DNA of 64,000 nucleotides from the NCBI RefSeq assembly GCF_020510585.1, contig NZ_CP075190.1, positions 923,501 to 987,500 of the forward strand, in the 5' to 3' direction. Both the position numbers and the translations under genes were made by a program. Position 1 is the first letter of the stretch; every line of letters begins with the position of its first letter. Origin of the DNA: Ferribacterium limneticum (lineage in GTDB: Bacteria > Pseudomonadota > Gammaproteobacteria > Burkholderiales > Rhodocyclaceae). The notes beneath the pieces were generated by a model, which saw only the letters and a list, made by a program, of their open reading frames with translations, made no database searches and was not told the DNA's origin. This document shows, piece by piece, positions 26,042 through 37,300 of the stretch.

Positions 26042-29000
26042 TCAATCCTCATCCTTCGTTGCGGGACGAGGCATCCAATCGTGGTCGTCCGCGATATGGC
26101 TCGTGTTCATGATCAGGCGCACGCCGGGCTCCACTTCCCGCATCGACATCGGCACGGTCCAGTTGTCCCAGGTTTGAACCCCCGGTGACTTGATCAATGC
26201 AACAGTCTTGTCTTTTTCGGGGCCACGTTTCTCATACGCCAAAATCCGTCCGCCCTTGCTGACTTCTTTCGCCCATTCGTCAGCGCGCTCTTTCAGTTCA
26301 GTCTCAGCCAACTGCTTACGCGAGTTGTCTTCAGCAACATTACCCGCGCGAGTCGCCAATATCTTGATGGCATCCGTCATCTCGGCCTGATTGGATATAC
26401 TCAGTTGGCCAGCACCTTCGTTTGGGCTGAAGACATCGTTCTTGAGGCGCATCAAACTCAGCAGTGCGCCCGTCAAACCACGGTCCATCGCTCGTGGTGA
26501 AAATGGCGTTACCGATTGGGCCTCGACGTGTTTGTAGAACGTGGCATGGTAATGCTCGAAGGTTTCGTAGTGGGACAGGTCGCGCGGCCTTGCCCACGTT
26601 AGCACCGTACAGACCAAGCCCGGGAAGGAGCGCCCCACACGGCTGGTGGCCTGAATGTATTCGGCCGTTCCTTTGGGTTGCCCGTTCACGGCCATCAGGC
26701 CGAGCCGATTCACGTCAACGCCCACAGACAGCATGTTGGTTGCCAGCACGACATCAATGGCGCGCGTGTCGCCCTCCTGCCAGCGGGTCACGTACTTGCC
26801 GGTTGCAGTGTCGAACTCGGACTTGAACTTGACCTCCAGATTGTCAAGGTACTTGGGGATGTCCTGGCTCGACACCCGAGACGTCAGTTCGCGAATATTG
26901 CTGATGCTGCGTTGTGCCAGTGCGGGGCGCTCCACCATGCTCATTTGCACGCGGTAGGAACGTGTCTGCACATCGTCCTCTGCCAATCGCTTCATGCCGC
27001 CCAGCTCACGCAGGGAGTTGAAGTAGCCGACCATGGTCATGTACGGGTCAGCGGGTTCGCCAAAGTGGTCGAACAGTGCCTGGGCAGCGGTCAAGAAAGC
27101 GGTGTAGACACGGATCAACATCGCAGGGCGTGAGCTACCGGGGGAGCACACGCCAAGGTAACGCCGCCCTGGCTTCTCTTCGATTGGCCGTTGCACCGAG
27201 AAGAAGTTGTCTTCCACATCCAGACCGTGTGGTGGGAAAACCGAAACACGGCGCATGAACACGTTGTTCACTTGCTCCTTGGCTTTGCGCACCGTCGCTG
27301 TGGAGGCAATAATTTTCGGTTTGACCGTCTTGCCATTGAGCGTCCAGCCGCACAGTTCATCCACGGCGGTCTCATACAAGCCGACCATGGTACCCAGCGG
27401 CCCACTGATCAGATGGAACTCATCCTGAATGATCAAGTCAGGCGGGCGAATCGGACTGATTGTCTTTACCTTCGCGGAAGGTAGCCCCTTGCCAGCTTGG
27501 TGGTTGCCATTGCAATCGGCACCTTGCCAAAGCAGGCCGTGACGCTCGCATTCCTGCCCCACGCGACCAAACAGCGTGCGCACCTGACCGCGCCACGCCA
27601 TCATGGCGAACTTATCCACGGTGGCGATCATCATCGTCGGTGGGCGGTGGTAGATTTCTTCGTCAACGACCAGCACCGGAATTCCCGGGTGCGGTTGTTT
27701 GCTGGATTTGCCCTTGGAAAAATCGCAGCGGGCTTTCTTGTCCCCGCAGTAGATGATCGTACGGTTGATGTTCCTATCTGCTTCGACGTCCTTGCCAGGA
27801 TCAACTTCGGAGCCGCACCAAGGACAACTGGTGAGCTGTGCAGGAGATGCCAGGCCAGCCTTGTTTTTCGTAGAGTCACGTTGAGCAAGAATTGCTTGAT
27901 GGCTGTCCTCGGTCGTGCCCGGAGTCACCTTGTTGCCAACCCAGAGGCCGATGGTGAAAGGCTCGGTGCCGAGGGATTTGTCGCCCTTGTCCAGCGCCTC
28001 TCGCCGCAACACTTCCATGGCACAAATCAATGCGGTGGCACGCTGGAACTGTTGCAGCGTCAGCAAGCGCAGCGTGTAACGCATGATCACGGCCAAACCG
28101 CGTGAGCTGTCGAACCCACCGAGATTGCCCTGCTTGCGCCGAATGGCCATAGTGAAGGCCGCCACGCCCAAATAGGCTTCGGTTTTACCGCCGCCTGTAG
28201 GGAACCACAGCAGATCGGCATAGGCCTCGACAGGCTCAACGCGATCCGGGTGACTCGGATCTGCCAGTGACGGAATCGAGAGCAGCAGAAACGCCAACTG
28301 GAATGGACGCCAGCTGCGGTTCTTCAGCACATCGAACTTGTCGAGGGTGACATCCTCGCCCCGGCGCATGGCCAGCGCGTATTGGCTGCGCACGCGTTGC
28401 GTCGCCATCGCTCGGTTGGCAAACCGGAAGGCCGCCAGCGCCTTCTCATTGTCTTTCAGCGTATCGATACCCTGCTGCAGGCGTGTGTGGATCTCCTGGC
28501 AGCGGTCCATCGCTTGTTGCGACTGGGTGTCATAGCCGGTCACCTCGGACCCGACGCGTTCGCGCTGCTCATCAATCCACGCGGCATAGTCCTTGGTCAG
28601 CATGCTCAAGGCGTCGACCAGCGGCTCAATGTCCAAAGTCGCCAGGCGCTGCATATCGAGCAAGCCGCTGTCGACCATTTCACGCATCGCTGGGCGATCG
28701 CTTGGATCAAGCCCGGGCGTCTCCGTGACCTGCACCTCGTACTGCGGCATCACCGTGGTGCGTACCTCGGTGGCCAGCGTCACGTCGTCCGCGGTTTCGG
28801 CATGGACGGCAACGCCATGGCCCACGGCGAACTCGACACGGTTGCGGTAGATCATCTCCAGCGCTTCGCGCTCCGGGTCCATGCCATCCGCATCCAGTAC
28901 CGGCCTGCGCCGGAAGATGGCGCGTTTGGCGGCGTCCTTCTCCGAGCGAACGATCAGCTCGGGCTGGAACACCCACACTGTATCGCGGTTGGTGTCCGGC

Positions 29001-30046
29001 TCTTCCTGTGCATTCACCAGGAACAAGGTGATCAGTCGATCGCCATTGGCATTCTTGGCCCGAATGGAACCTTGCACCCGAACCTCGGGGAACTCGCTGT
29101 CAGGTGCCTGGTGCGGAATCACGCCTTCGGTCAGCGGCAGCACGATCTTGCCGCCACAGGGAATGCGCTGCCAGACCTTGGCTTTGGTCTGCACCTCGGC
29201 ACCGGTTTCCTTGTTCTTACGGGTGCGGAATATCTCGTGCTCGTCGCTACGTTCATATCGACCCCAGCGCGCTTCGATCTCAATCTGGTCGGCGTCACCA
29301 TCCACGCAGAAGGTCATGCCAAGGCTGCTGGGCACCAGTGATTGGTTGCTGGCGGCATCGATCTCGTCAGCCGAATCCGACTCCGGCTCCACACGCCCGG
29401 TGGCGGTTCCAAACTCCGCACCCGGCTCGTGCCGTCCGGGCGCTTTGGCCTCAGTGGGCTCTTCGGCGTCGTCATTGGCCAGTGGCCCGTCCAGCCCCTC
29501 AATACCGCCCTGTGCGGCCTCACGCGGGGCTAGTTTGCCAACCAGATAGCGGTCGCGCACACCCATATCGACGATGCGTTCACGGGGGCCGCCTGCGGGA
29601 CCGAGCAGGTCGTCCATCACAGCCAGTTGCAGCAGTTCGCGGATATAGGCCTGATCCTCAATGGTCGGCACTTCGGCGATGGTCTTGTGCAAGGCCTTGG
29701 GGAGAGACTCCAGAAAATCCGTCCATTGAACACGGCCAATGCTGCCGGAAGACGGCGGGGTGAGCGATTTAAGACCAATCGAATCCGCCGGATCAACCAA
29801 CAACATGCGGTCGAAGTAGATCACGGTTGTTTCCAGATCCGAACGTACCCGCAACACACGACCGATCCGCGTGATGTGACCTGCGGGACCGAGGATCAGC
29901 GCCCAATCGTCATCTGCGATTGCTTGATATAGGGATCGCTCGCCCTTTAGGACGAGGATGTATTGTGACAGCTCTGAAGAGCCTACCAGGCAATGGTCAA
30001 TGGCAATCCATGCGTTGTTATTATTGTTTTGCGTAAGGTCTGACAT
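26042..30046 (-). CDS. drmA: DISARM DrmA helicase
   Basis: 1334 aa SF2-type helicase. Walker A is WFPTGGGKTEAYLG at about residue 617; DExH box IIQDEFHLISG near 874; motif III IASTATVR; motif V/VI LATNMLSVGVDVNRLG and YIQATSRVGR near 1134. A CPWCG...C zinc site (about 740-780) lies within the helicase core. The long N-terminal half (1-550) is acidic and Pro-rich around 190-230. It is the core ATPase of DISARM. It lies 68 nt after the 331-aa gene and is translationally close to drmB. Confidence 0.93.
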   Translation of the reverse strand: MSDLTQNNNNNAWIAIDHCLVGSSELSQYILVLKGERSLYQAIADDDWALILGPAGHITRIGRVLRVRSDLETTVIYFDRMLLVDPADSIGLKSLTPPSSGSIGRVQWTDFLESLPKALHKTIAEVPTIEDQAYIRELLQLAVMDDLLGPAGGPRERIVDMGVRDRYLVGKLAPREAAQGGIEGLDGPLANDDAEEPTEAKAPGRHEPGAEFGTATGRVEPESDSADEIDAASNQSLVPSSLGMTFCVDGDADQIEIEARWGRYERSDEHEIFRTRKNKETGAEVQTKAKVWQRIPCGGKIVLPLTEGVIPHQAPDSEFPEVRVQGSIRAKNANGDRLITLFLVNAQEEPDTNRDTVWVFQPELIVRSEKDAAKRAIFRRRPVLDADGMDPEREALEMIYRNRVEFAVGHGVAVHAETADDVTLATEVRTTVMPQYEVQVTETPGLDPSDRPAMREMVDSGLLDMQRLATLDIEPLVDALSMLTKDYAAWIDEQRERVGSEVTGYDTQSQQAMDRCQEIHTRLQQGIDTLKDNEKALAAFRFANRAMATQRVRSQYALAMRRGEDVTLDKFDVLKNRSWRPFQLAFLLLSIPSLADPSHPDRVEPVEAYADLLWFPTGGGKTEAYLGVAAFTMAIRRKQGNLGGFDSSRGLAVIMRYTLRLLTLQQFQRATALICAMEVLRREALDKGDKSLGTEPFTIGLWVGNKVTPGTTEDSHQAILAQRDSTKNKAGLASPAQLTSCPWCGSEVDPGKDVEADRNINRTIIYCGDKKARCDFSKGKSSKQPHPGIPVLVVDEEIYHRPPTMMIATVDKFAMMAWRGQVRTLFGRVGQECERHGLLWQGADCNGNHQAGKGLPSAKVKTISPIRPPDLIIQDEFHLISGPLGTMVGLYETAVDELCGWTLNGKTVKPKIIASTATVRKAKEQVNNVFMRRVSVFPPHGLDVEDNFFSVQRPIEEKPGRRYLGVCSPGSSRPAMLIRVYTAFLTAAQALFDHFGEPADPYMTMVGYFNSLRELGGMKRLAEDDVQTRSYRVQMSMVERPALAQRSISNIRELTSRVSSQDIPKYLDNLEVKFKSEFDTATGKYVTRWQEGDTRAIDVVLATNMLSVGVDVNRLGLMAVNGQPKGTAEYIQATSRVGRSFPGLVCTVLTWARPRDLSHYETFEHYHATFYKHVEAQSVTPFSPRAMDRGLTGALLSLMRLKNDVFSPNEGAGQLSISNQAEMTDAIKILATRAGNVAEDNSRKQLAETELKERADEWAKEVSKGGRILAYEKRGPEKDKTVALIKSPGVQTWDNWTVPMSMREVEPGVRLIMNTSHIADDHDWMPRPATKDED

Positions 30047-30114
30047 CCACGTTCCTTAAACTTTGAATTCACTGGCAAGCTTAGAAAACTCGCCATCTAC
30101 ACCCTCGTCACTTT

Positions 30115-31110
30115 TCACAATTCCACTCGCGAGAAATGCGGATAGATTCGGTAGAATTTCTTGAAGACGGCAGCTGGGCTATCTCCCAAATTGGATGAGG
30201 GAAGCTCAAAACCCATGTGTACCAGCGCGTCATCTTTGGATTCCATTGTTAGACGTTCCAAAGTCGACAAGGCAGGAAGATCAAGGCAATGAGGAGTGTC
30301 TGTCGTTGACTTGAATTCCCAGTTATTCACCAATTCCACAATGGACTGGTCCTTGGCCGCACCGATCAGAAGCGTTGCTGTCACCATTGGTTGTCCATCC
30401 TTATAGTGAGTGGCTAGCGCCCATACAATCTGGCGATCACGAAAACTCAGTGCATCTTTCTCCACCGCAAGCTTCAGTACGCGAAGCAAACTTGATCCGT
30501 AGTTCTTTTGGGTCATTCCATCTGCTCCCAAACCGCTTGGGAAGAGGGAGCCAAGTCGCTCCTTGAATCGAGCGAGACGCCATTCTTGAACAGTAGGTTT
30601 CAGCGCACGATCCCCAGAAACCTCCCCGTCAACCTCAATGGAAACATCGTTTGCTAAAGGCTTTCCTAGCGACTCTGGATTTGCATTGAGCGTGATACGA
30701 AGCACACTGCCGATGGGAACAGTCCCTATGGTCTTGGCAAAATATTCGATCTGAGTCTTGACGCTCATAGGCATCGTGTAGTCGAACCAAATGATGGCGG
30801 GCCTTTCGAAGTCATTCCCGTCGAGGTACTCCTCAAGGGTGGAATGAACGCATTCAATTGAAGCGATGGGGCGATTGAATACTTGGCGCTTGTGCACGTT
30901 CTCTTCGGATTCAACGCATGTCATATGACTAATCCCGAGACGTGCGTGCACCAATCGGAAATCCTCGAGAAATGGGCCTCCAAGACCCACATAGTGATAC
31001 TTCTCCAACGAAAGCATCGGCGCTAGTCTTGTCAGCAACGACAAGAACAGCTCTCGGTCGACTGCCTTGTTGGGCCTCAGCCGGTATGGCAATGAAGAAC
31101 CTGTGCTCAT
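30115..31110 (-). CDS. Unknown protein with methyltransferase-like Rossmann pattern, partner of the GHKL ATPase
   Basis: 331 aa; not a family I can name with certainty. YHYVGLGGPFLEDFRLVHAR (about 38-57), then MTCVESEENVHKRQVFNRP, then IIWFDYTMPM resemble motifs I, II and IV of class I methyltransferases, but no standard catalytic signature is visible. It starts 3 nt after the GHKL ATPase stop, so the two are very likely co-translated and may act as a pair. It lies inside the DISARM operon, between drmMI and drmA. No membrane segments. Confidence 0.75.
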   Translation of the reverse strand: MSTGSSLPYRLRPNKAVDRELFLSLLTRLAPMLSLEKYHYVGLGGPFLEDFRLVHARLGISHMTCVESEENVHKRQVFNRPIASIECVHSTLEEYLDGNDFERPAIIWFDYTMPMSVKTQIEYFAKTIGTVPIGSVLRITLNANPESLGKPLANDVSIEVDGEVSGDRALKPTVQEWRLARFKERLGSLFPSGLGADGMTQKNYGSSLLRVLKLAVEKDALSFRDRQIVWALATHYKDGQPMVTATLLIGAAKDQSIVELVNNWEFKSTTDTPHCLDLPALSTLERLTMESKDDALVHMGFELPSSNLGDSPAAVFKKFYRIYPHFSRVEL

Positions 31111-31113
31111 CGC

Positions 31114-32529
31114 TCAAGCCTCCTGCTTCTTGGCCTTTGTTAGTGCAAGTTCGAAGCAACTTTCACCAACAATGCCCGGCTTCATGTCCTCTGCGTCAAA
31201 CAGCATTTTCGATACAAGCCTTACCTCCTCTTGGGGTCTCGAAAACACAATCCGTCTTGCAGATGGAGTCCTTCCCGCAGGGGTTGGAAGGACTTTTGAC
31301 TTCTGGGGGTTGAACTCAATATAGGACTCAGTTTTTTTGGCGGTGCTTCGTTCTGCGACCGCTGCAATAGCCTTGTGCAGCGATAGCGGTCTGGTCCCCT
31401 CCCAATGGCCAGACTGTTCAGAACGCGGATAATTCTTCCATTGGTTCGTGTACGTTGTCCAAATTCGCATACCTTCTTTCATCTTCACAAGGGACTCGAG
31501 CCATACGTTCGATGACGTATCCAGGGCGCGTTTGGTGGTCGTGACAGGAAGCTGGTCAGCGTGGTTGGAGCGAAACTCAATGATGCCGGTGATGATTGAA
31601 AACTGAGGATGGTAGAGCGGTAGACCGTCGCCCCAACCTGTCAGGCGCCCCTTGTCCCCGACAATGACTGCTCGATCGTTGCAGAGTACCGTCCAACCGG
31701 CTGTTGCAGAAGAACGATCCAACTCGAAGCCTGAGCTTTCGTCTTCATCTTCATCAGAGGGACGCCCGCTATTCAGACCCACCGTGATTGAAACGAGTAC
31801 ATTGTCGATCGTTTTTTGATACACGAACGGAGCAGGCCCATTTTCCTGATCAGATACCAAAACTTCCACATAAACGGGATCGATAGGCTTGCCATTGAGT
31901 TCTACTCTCAACCCCCACTGTAGGAACATTGTGAAGTGTTCAGAGATAGCCGTACGAACGTCATTTTCAAACCCTTCGTTGGAAAAATGTCTCGAGACTC
32001 CTTCGTACAACTCCTTGACGTAGATCCTCGTACCCGGCTCTGCTAGTTTTTCGTTCGCTTCTGTTGGCTCATTGATCGGTAACGGCTCCCAGCCCTTCGC
32101 TTCGAGCCAGGCTGATGTAATCGGCACTTCAAAAGTATCCTCGCCATACCTTGTCCGTACCAATGCGTCGCGGCCCATCTTGAAGATGGCACGCTTCATA
32201 CCAACGCCGTACATCCCGATGGTCTCTGTGTCCGAGTCTCGTTCATCATCGGGTTCTCGGCCCATCTTGAATGCATAGTTCTTCGCTACCTCGCGAGGAA
32301 TTCCGCCACAGTTATCTTCAATCGAGAAATAGTCAGCAGCAAGCACTATCTTCACAAAGTGCTGGGCGTAATCGACCTCCTTGCCACCAGAGAGCCGAAG
32401 AGCACCATCAAGGCAGTTGTCGAGGAGGTCAAGGATCGCATCGGCTAGGCTGATGTCACGGGTCAGCATTGATACAAAGAATCGCTTCGTTGGGCTTGCT
32501 TCTGCATGGTCTAGCGTTGCCTTCGTCAT
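31114..32529 (-). CDS. GHKL-type ATPase (HATPase_c) inside the DISARM operon
   Basis: 471 aa. Bergerat fold motifs: N-box DAILDLLDNCLDGAL (~30-44), G1 IEDNCGGIP (~72-80), G2 GMYGVGMKRAIFKMG (~104-118). This arrangement resembles MORC/Hsp90/MutL-type ATPases that dimerise on ATP binding rather than a sensor kinase: there is no His phosphoacceptor domain. Not part of the published five-gene DISARM cores. It lies 72 nt after the 595-aa gene. Confidence 0.85.
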   Translation of the reverse strand: MTKATLDHAEASPTKRFFVSMLTRDISLADAILDLLDNCLDGALRLSGGKEVDYAQHFVKIVLAADYFSIEDNCGGIPREVAKNYAFKMGREPDDERDSDTETIGMYGVGMKRAIFKMGRDALVRTRYGEDTFEVPITSAWLEAKGWEPLPINEPTEANEKLAEPGTRIYVKELYEGVSRHFSNEGFENDVRTAISEHFTMFLQWGLRVELNGKPIDPVYVEVLVSDQENGPAPFVYQKTIDNVLVSITVGLNSGRPSDEDEDESSGFELDRSSATAGWTVLCNDRAVIVGDKGRLTGWGDGLPLYHPQFSIITGIIEFRSNHADQLPVTTTKRALDTSSNVWLESLVKMKEGMRIWTTYTNQWKNYPRSEQSGHWEGTRPLSLHKAIAAVAERSTAKKTESYIEFNPQKSKVLPTPAGRTPSARRIVFSRPQEEVRLVSKMLFDAEDMKPGIVGESCFELALTKAKKQEA

Positions 32530-32601
32530 TCAATTCCCCTTCGGTTCAATGGCTTTTTTCGTAGCAAAGAATGTTGCCGCCTAATCATCACCCATTCACT
32601 T

Positions 32602-34389
32602 TCAGGCTTTGGCATCATCATGTTTCTTTTCGCTCGCAGGCAGTTGCTCTAGTATCTTGGCGATTTTCATTGCTGCACTTGCAGAATTCGCAATCAGTGT
32701 TTGCCCCTGATGTAGTGCAGGGCTCACTCCGTCAATGTCCGCCAGCTTCATCGCTTCAGCTAACTCGCTCCCCGGCAAATGTGCGTCGGCAAGTCGAAGC
32801 TGATAAGTGCCAACCAGCGGTGTAAGCGCAAGGCGCGCATCTTCTGGAGCGCACACCGTTGCAAGAACCTTCTCAAGCGATTTGAGTGAGCCCCACTTCT
32901 CGTTCTTTGGTGGTGCAGCGATCTCTTGTAGCGCGGCAATGTCAATACTGTCAGCCGTTAGCCGTGCTATGTCCTTCGCCAACGCGAATAGCCCCTTTTC
33001 GTTGGTCGACCGAAAGCGATGGATGCGACTCAACACTTCATTGCGGTATGGGTGCTCACGAAACAGTGATTTGCCTCGTATTGCCAAAAAGATCTCATCC
33101 ATACGAGCCAGTGCTTGAACAAGAGCGGCTTCGGGCGAGGTGGTATCCGATGGTTGTGCCCGCATCTGCGAAGCAAGCAGTTCCTCTGAAACGCCGCCCT
33201 CTGGTGTGACGTTGAAGCCTGCCCAGACTCTCTGTTGCCAATCTGGCAATAGGCCGATGTCCTTGGCGTACACATTGACGAGGCCAATTGAGTTGACGCC
33301 AAAGTGCACGCCGTAGTCGGGTGAGCAGCTGACTGAGCCCGTGTCCCGGGTGTACCACCCCAAATGCCCGCCGCGATACTCAAGGAGCGCGCTTATTATT
33401 TCTGCCCGGAACCACAACCAACGGCTTTCCTTCGTGAGGGTCTCCTTCGACTCGCGCGTGCCCGCTGGATCGGTTATGAAAAACACCGAGCCAGGAACAT
33501 CATCTCTACGAATCCGAGCGCTGTATTTACCGGGATTGATCCACTCGTCTCGCCAATATTCGCCTTCAACGACGAATAGTTTTCGCTCTTCACGCTTGAA
33601 CGTCCAGGACCGTCCTTCGGTTACATCGTCCGTAGGGAAGCCGAACACGGGCACATCTTCGCTTGGATCAACGTCAGTTCGAGAAACATGAAACACCGCT
33701 GTTTCCGCCCCAAATGGCATGCCGCCTTCGTGGATCTCATATGTGCGCCCCTCCCAGCGTGCGCCTTCAATGCCTTCATGCTTTGGGTTCTCCGCCCAAT
33801 CAATATGCGCGATGTCTTCGACAACCTCCTCACGGTTCCAGTAGGCGGTTACGAGCAATCCCATGTCTCGTGCACAAAGGTAGTCAAGCAGAAATTCCGC
33901 CTTTGCCTCCATCAGGAATGGCCGCTCGTCTGGGTGCCGATGGAGGCGAACCACTTCCGTGTATCCCTCATTCGGGCATATCCAACGATCACCATCCCTC
34001 ATGAGTTCGAGGGCAATCACGAAGTCTTGGTGCAAATGCCAGACGCGTTGCTCGTCGCCATTCAAACGTTGTTCAAGCACCAGTGAAAAGCCAATCTGCT
34101 CGCCTCGGCTGTACTCATACACGTCGGCTGGTATGTAGCGCCCATCGTCGACACAAGGCCGGTGTTCATGGCTGATGCCAACATCCGACCAACCAAGCTT
34201 GGTCGCCTTTCCCTTCAAATCAACAGGTACGGCCAGCGAACCCGCGCCAAAAAACTCTTCCTTGAATCCAGGGTGGCCACGCTTTCCTTCCTCACAGATT
34301 GGTTGAACTGCTCTTAGAGGTATCCAGGCTGATGAAGCAAATTTTCGACGGCAGATTTCAGCCATCTCGAACCACGCTTGGGGCATCAT
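32602..34389 (-). CDS. Unknown 595-aa protein of the DISARM operon
   Basis: 595 aa from ATG 34387-34389, sharing one base with the drmMI stop (TAATG); the frame is open further upstream to 34494 but only inside drmMI. No known motif recognised. It is rich in Trp, Arg and acidic residues, and looks globular and soluble; the C-terminal ~130 residues look helical. The tight coupling to drmMI suggests it works with the methyltransferase or with the following GHKL pair. It may be a DNA- or protein-recognition subunit (speculative). Confidence 0.75.
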   Translation of the reverse strand: MMPQAWFEMAEICRRKFASSAWIPLRAVQPICEEGKRGHPGFKEEFFGAGSLAVPVDLKGKATKLGWSDVGISHEHRPCVDDGRYIPADVYEYSRGEQIGFSLVLEQRLNGDEQRVWHLHQDFVIALELMRDGDRWICPNEGYTEVVRLHRHPDERPFLMEAKAEFLLDYLCARDMGLLVTAYWNREEVVEDIAHIDWAENPKHEGIEGARWEGRTYEIHEGGMPFGAETAVFHVSRTDVDPSEDVPVFGFPTDDVTEGRSWTFKREERKLFVVEGEYWRDEWINPGKYSARIRRDDVPGSVFFITDPAGTRESKETLTKESRWLWFRAEIISALLEYRGGHLGWYTRDTGSVSCSPDYGVHFGVNSIGLVNVYAKDIGLLPDWQQRVWAGFNVTPEGGVSEELLASQMRAQPSDTTSPEAALVQALARMDEIFLAIRGKSLFREHPYRNEVLSRIHRFRSTNEKGLFALAKDIARLTADSIDIAALQEIAAPPKNEKWGSLKSLEKVLATVCAPEDARLALTPLVGTYQLRLADAHLPGSELAEAMKLADIDGVSPALHQGQTLIANSASAAMKIAKILEQLPASEKKHDDAKA

Positions 34390-37300
34390 TATGCGGTCCC
34401 CCCTGTATCTGTCGCTCGGTACCGTGCCCCGCGCTTCTCGCCTTGGCGTTCGACTCTGCCGCCTGCGATCAGGTCTGCGATCCCGGCGTTCCACTGGCCA
34501 TCCGTGATGCCGGTGGCGCCGAGGATGTCGGTCTTGGCGTGCCAGCCTACGTTTGTGCTCAGGTACTTGGTGATTGCATGGGCCGGACCTGCTTGGTAGT
34601 TGGCCCGAGGCTCGGCGGCTATGGGGTAAGAGTTTTCGTTGGCGGAGATGGCATCGAAGTCGAATGACGGCTGGGATGAAGATGCGCTTTTTGTGCGCGG
34701 TGCGCGTTTGGCCGTGTGAGTAGCTTTGCTGCCGTGCAGCCCTTGCGCGACTTCTTCCTCGTATCGCTGGCGGTTCAGTTTCGACAGCCTGCGCAGCACT
34801 TCGAGGCGCGCTGCTTCCGAGATAGTGAAGCGGACGCGGTCGTTCTCCGGCAAGTATGGCACTTCGTGGAAGCCGTGCTCAAGGTTGAGGTCATCCCAGC
34901 CGTAGGCGCGCGCAACAGTAGCATCCATTTCTCGCTGCGATGCGCGCAGCCCTTCGATGCGAGGATCGCGCTCGGTGGCGGTATGGAAGCGGTTGTAGAG
35001 CTTTGTGAGGCCGATGCCGTCCTCGACCATCAGAGTGGAACGTAACTGATGTAAATGTGCCCCTTGCTCCTGAGGCTCGTTATGAGGATGATCAGGAAAC
35101 GGAAATGTTTCGAACGCATTGCCGATAGAGTATTTCAGTCGCGTCTCTAGCCGGGAGCTATGAAGGCGCGCCCAGACATCATGCAGAGAGGACTGACAGA
35201 TTGCAAAAGACCCTCCATTCCGGAATACGTCTGCCCGATCCGACATGATGGAGTCATTGCTGATAAGGACAAACGATAGGTACTTAGTTACCTCACTGCA
35301 CACCATGACTCTGTTTGTTTGACTGTTTTCGGAACTCGATCCCTCGGGGTGCCGTTCGAAATGATGGCCACGACCGATGGCGTGAAACAACCCAACACGG
35401 CGTCCCTCATAGAGCCACCATTCATCTCTTAGCGGTTCGGCACAAACATAGTGTCCGTCGTCACGTAACCGGAACCGGTCAGGCTTGACTCGCTCTTCGA
35501 TACATTCCCAAGGAAGTCGATATTCTTGTGCGCGTTTCTGCGGCCAGTCCCAGAAATTGATTGCCCAGCGACTCGGACGTTGCTCGGGATCTGAATTGAG
35601 ATCATCGCCGTTGATATACGGGAAGATCACATCAGCGTTCTTCGGATCGGCATCAAGCATTCGACACGCTTCGTCGGACGAAAGAATGAATCCCAAGCTG
35701 CGCGTGATGCACCCCTGAAAAGCAAGACCCGCATTGGCTCTCAGTCGCTTCGGACTCCATTCCTCACGATTGGACAGGAAGGCCGATATGAACGAAACCG
35801 GTTGTCCAAGCAGTGAGCGTTCCCCCGACCATTCGCCCTTGTGGACATGCACCCGACTGGTGACGACCGCCGCCTTTCCGGGCCAAGGCTCGTTCGGGTG
35901 GGCCGCATGGATGATGGCACCCGCGCCAACCATCGCTTCCAACCCGACCTGCCGTGTGTCGCCTTCCGCAATGGTGTTGACCGCGAGCAGCCCGAAACCG
36001 CCGCCCTCGCGCAGCAGGCTCCATGCACGCAGGAAGAAATAGGCGACCAAATCTGCCGAGCCGCGACGCCCCTCGGCGATGTGTGCGACCAGCCAGTCGC
36101 GGAAGGCTGTGCCCGCGACGCCGGTGATGCGCTGCCCGCCAAGAAAAGGCGGATTGCCGACCATACCGTCGAAACCACCGCGCTCGCTCACGAACACCTC
36201 GGGGAACTCTAGCGGCCAATGGAAAGGCCGACGCGCGGGCTTGTCGGCGGGCTGATCGGTCGAAAGCGCGCAGACCAATCTCCGGCGCATTGAGGCGCAC
36301 ACGTCGCGGTCGCCGTCGATGGCTTGTCCGGCTTGGATGGTGAGCGAGGTCAGCGTGTTCTCCAGCCCCGCACTATTGCCGCCCGATGCGAACACCTCGC
36401 CGATGAACGAATCGGCAATGCTTTCCGGCACTTCGAGCCTGCGGCGCGCGTCGGCGTCCAGATGCGCCATCACTTCCACATCGCGGATGTCGCGGATCGG
36501 GATCTCGCGCAATCGTTGCCGCAGTTCGATGGCCTCGCGCACCGTCCGCTCAATGTTCTGGCCGAATAAGCGTAGCTGGCCTTGACCCGTGGGGTTCATC
36601 GAAAGCTGGGTGAGTTGATCCAGTCGATGGATACCCAGAAGACTGTCACCGCAGCGCAAGTTGTGATCAAGGAAGCCAAATGGGCGCCCCTTGGCCAGCG
36701 TCACTAGCCAGATCGAGAGCTTTGCCAGTTCGACTGCAAGCGGGTTCAAATCGACGCCGTACAGGCAGCGCTCGGCAATGAGACGACGCGCGATCACCGT
36801 GCGTGCTTCGCCGTCGCGGGGCAGAGGTTCCTTGGCGGCTCGGGCATCCAGAACTTCACCATCCACGCTCACGGTTTTGCACGAGGCCTCGACTTGTGAC
36901 CAAGCTTCAACAAGGCGATTCGACAGCCAACGGCAAGCCTGCACCAGAAAGGCTCCCGAGCCCATGGCAGGGTCGCAAATCTTGAGGTCAAGCAGTTCAG
37001 TGGGGGATTTCAGTGCCCATTGCTCGCGCGGCGTTCCCTCCGCTGGGCCAATGTAGACCACCGGCGTGAGGGTTTCGGCAACGATCGCTTCGGTCAGCGA
37101 TTTCGGTGTGTAGTGGGTGCCGGTTTCACGTCGGTCGGAACCGGTGGTGACGATGAAGGCACCGGCAGGATAGACCAGCGGATAGCCCCACGGATCGGTG
37201 CGCAGCAGATGGGCATAGGGCTTGACGCGATCGCGAAGCTCAGTGTCGCCTTGGCAAGCCGTCAGCAGGCGGTCAGCCAAGGTGTCGTCGACGGGTTTGG

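Noticed and set aside
28382..29341. 319-aa open frame on the plus strand
   Set aside because: Fully antisense to drmA, His/Gln-rich shadow of a high-GC gene, no family motifs or RBS.
31114..32529. Sensor histidine kinase
   Set aside because: Has the ATP-binding fold but no phosphoacceptor His domain, no membrane segments and no response regulator nearby.
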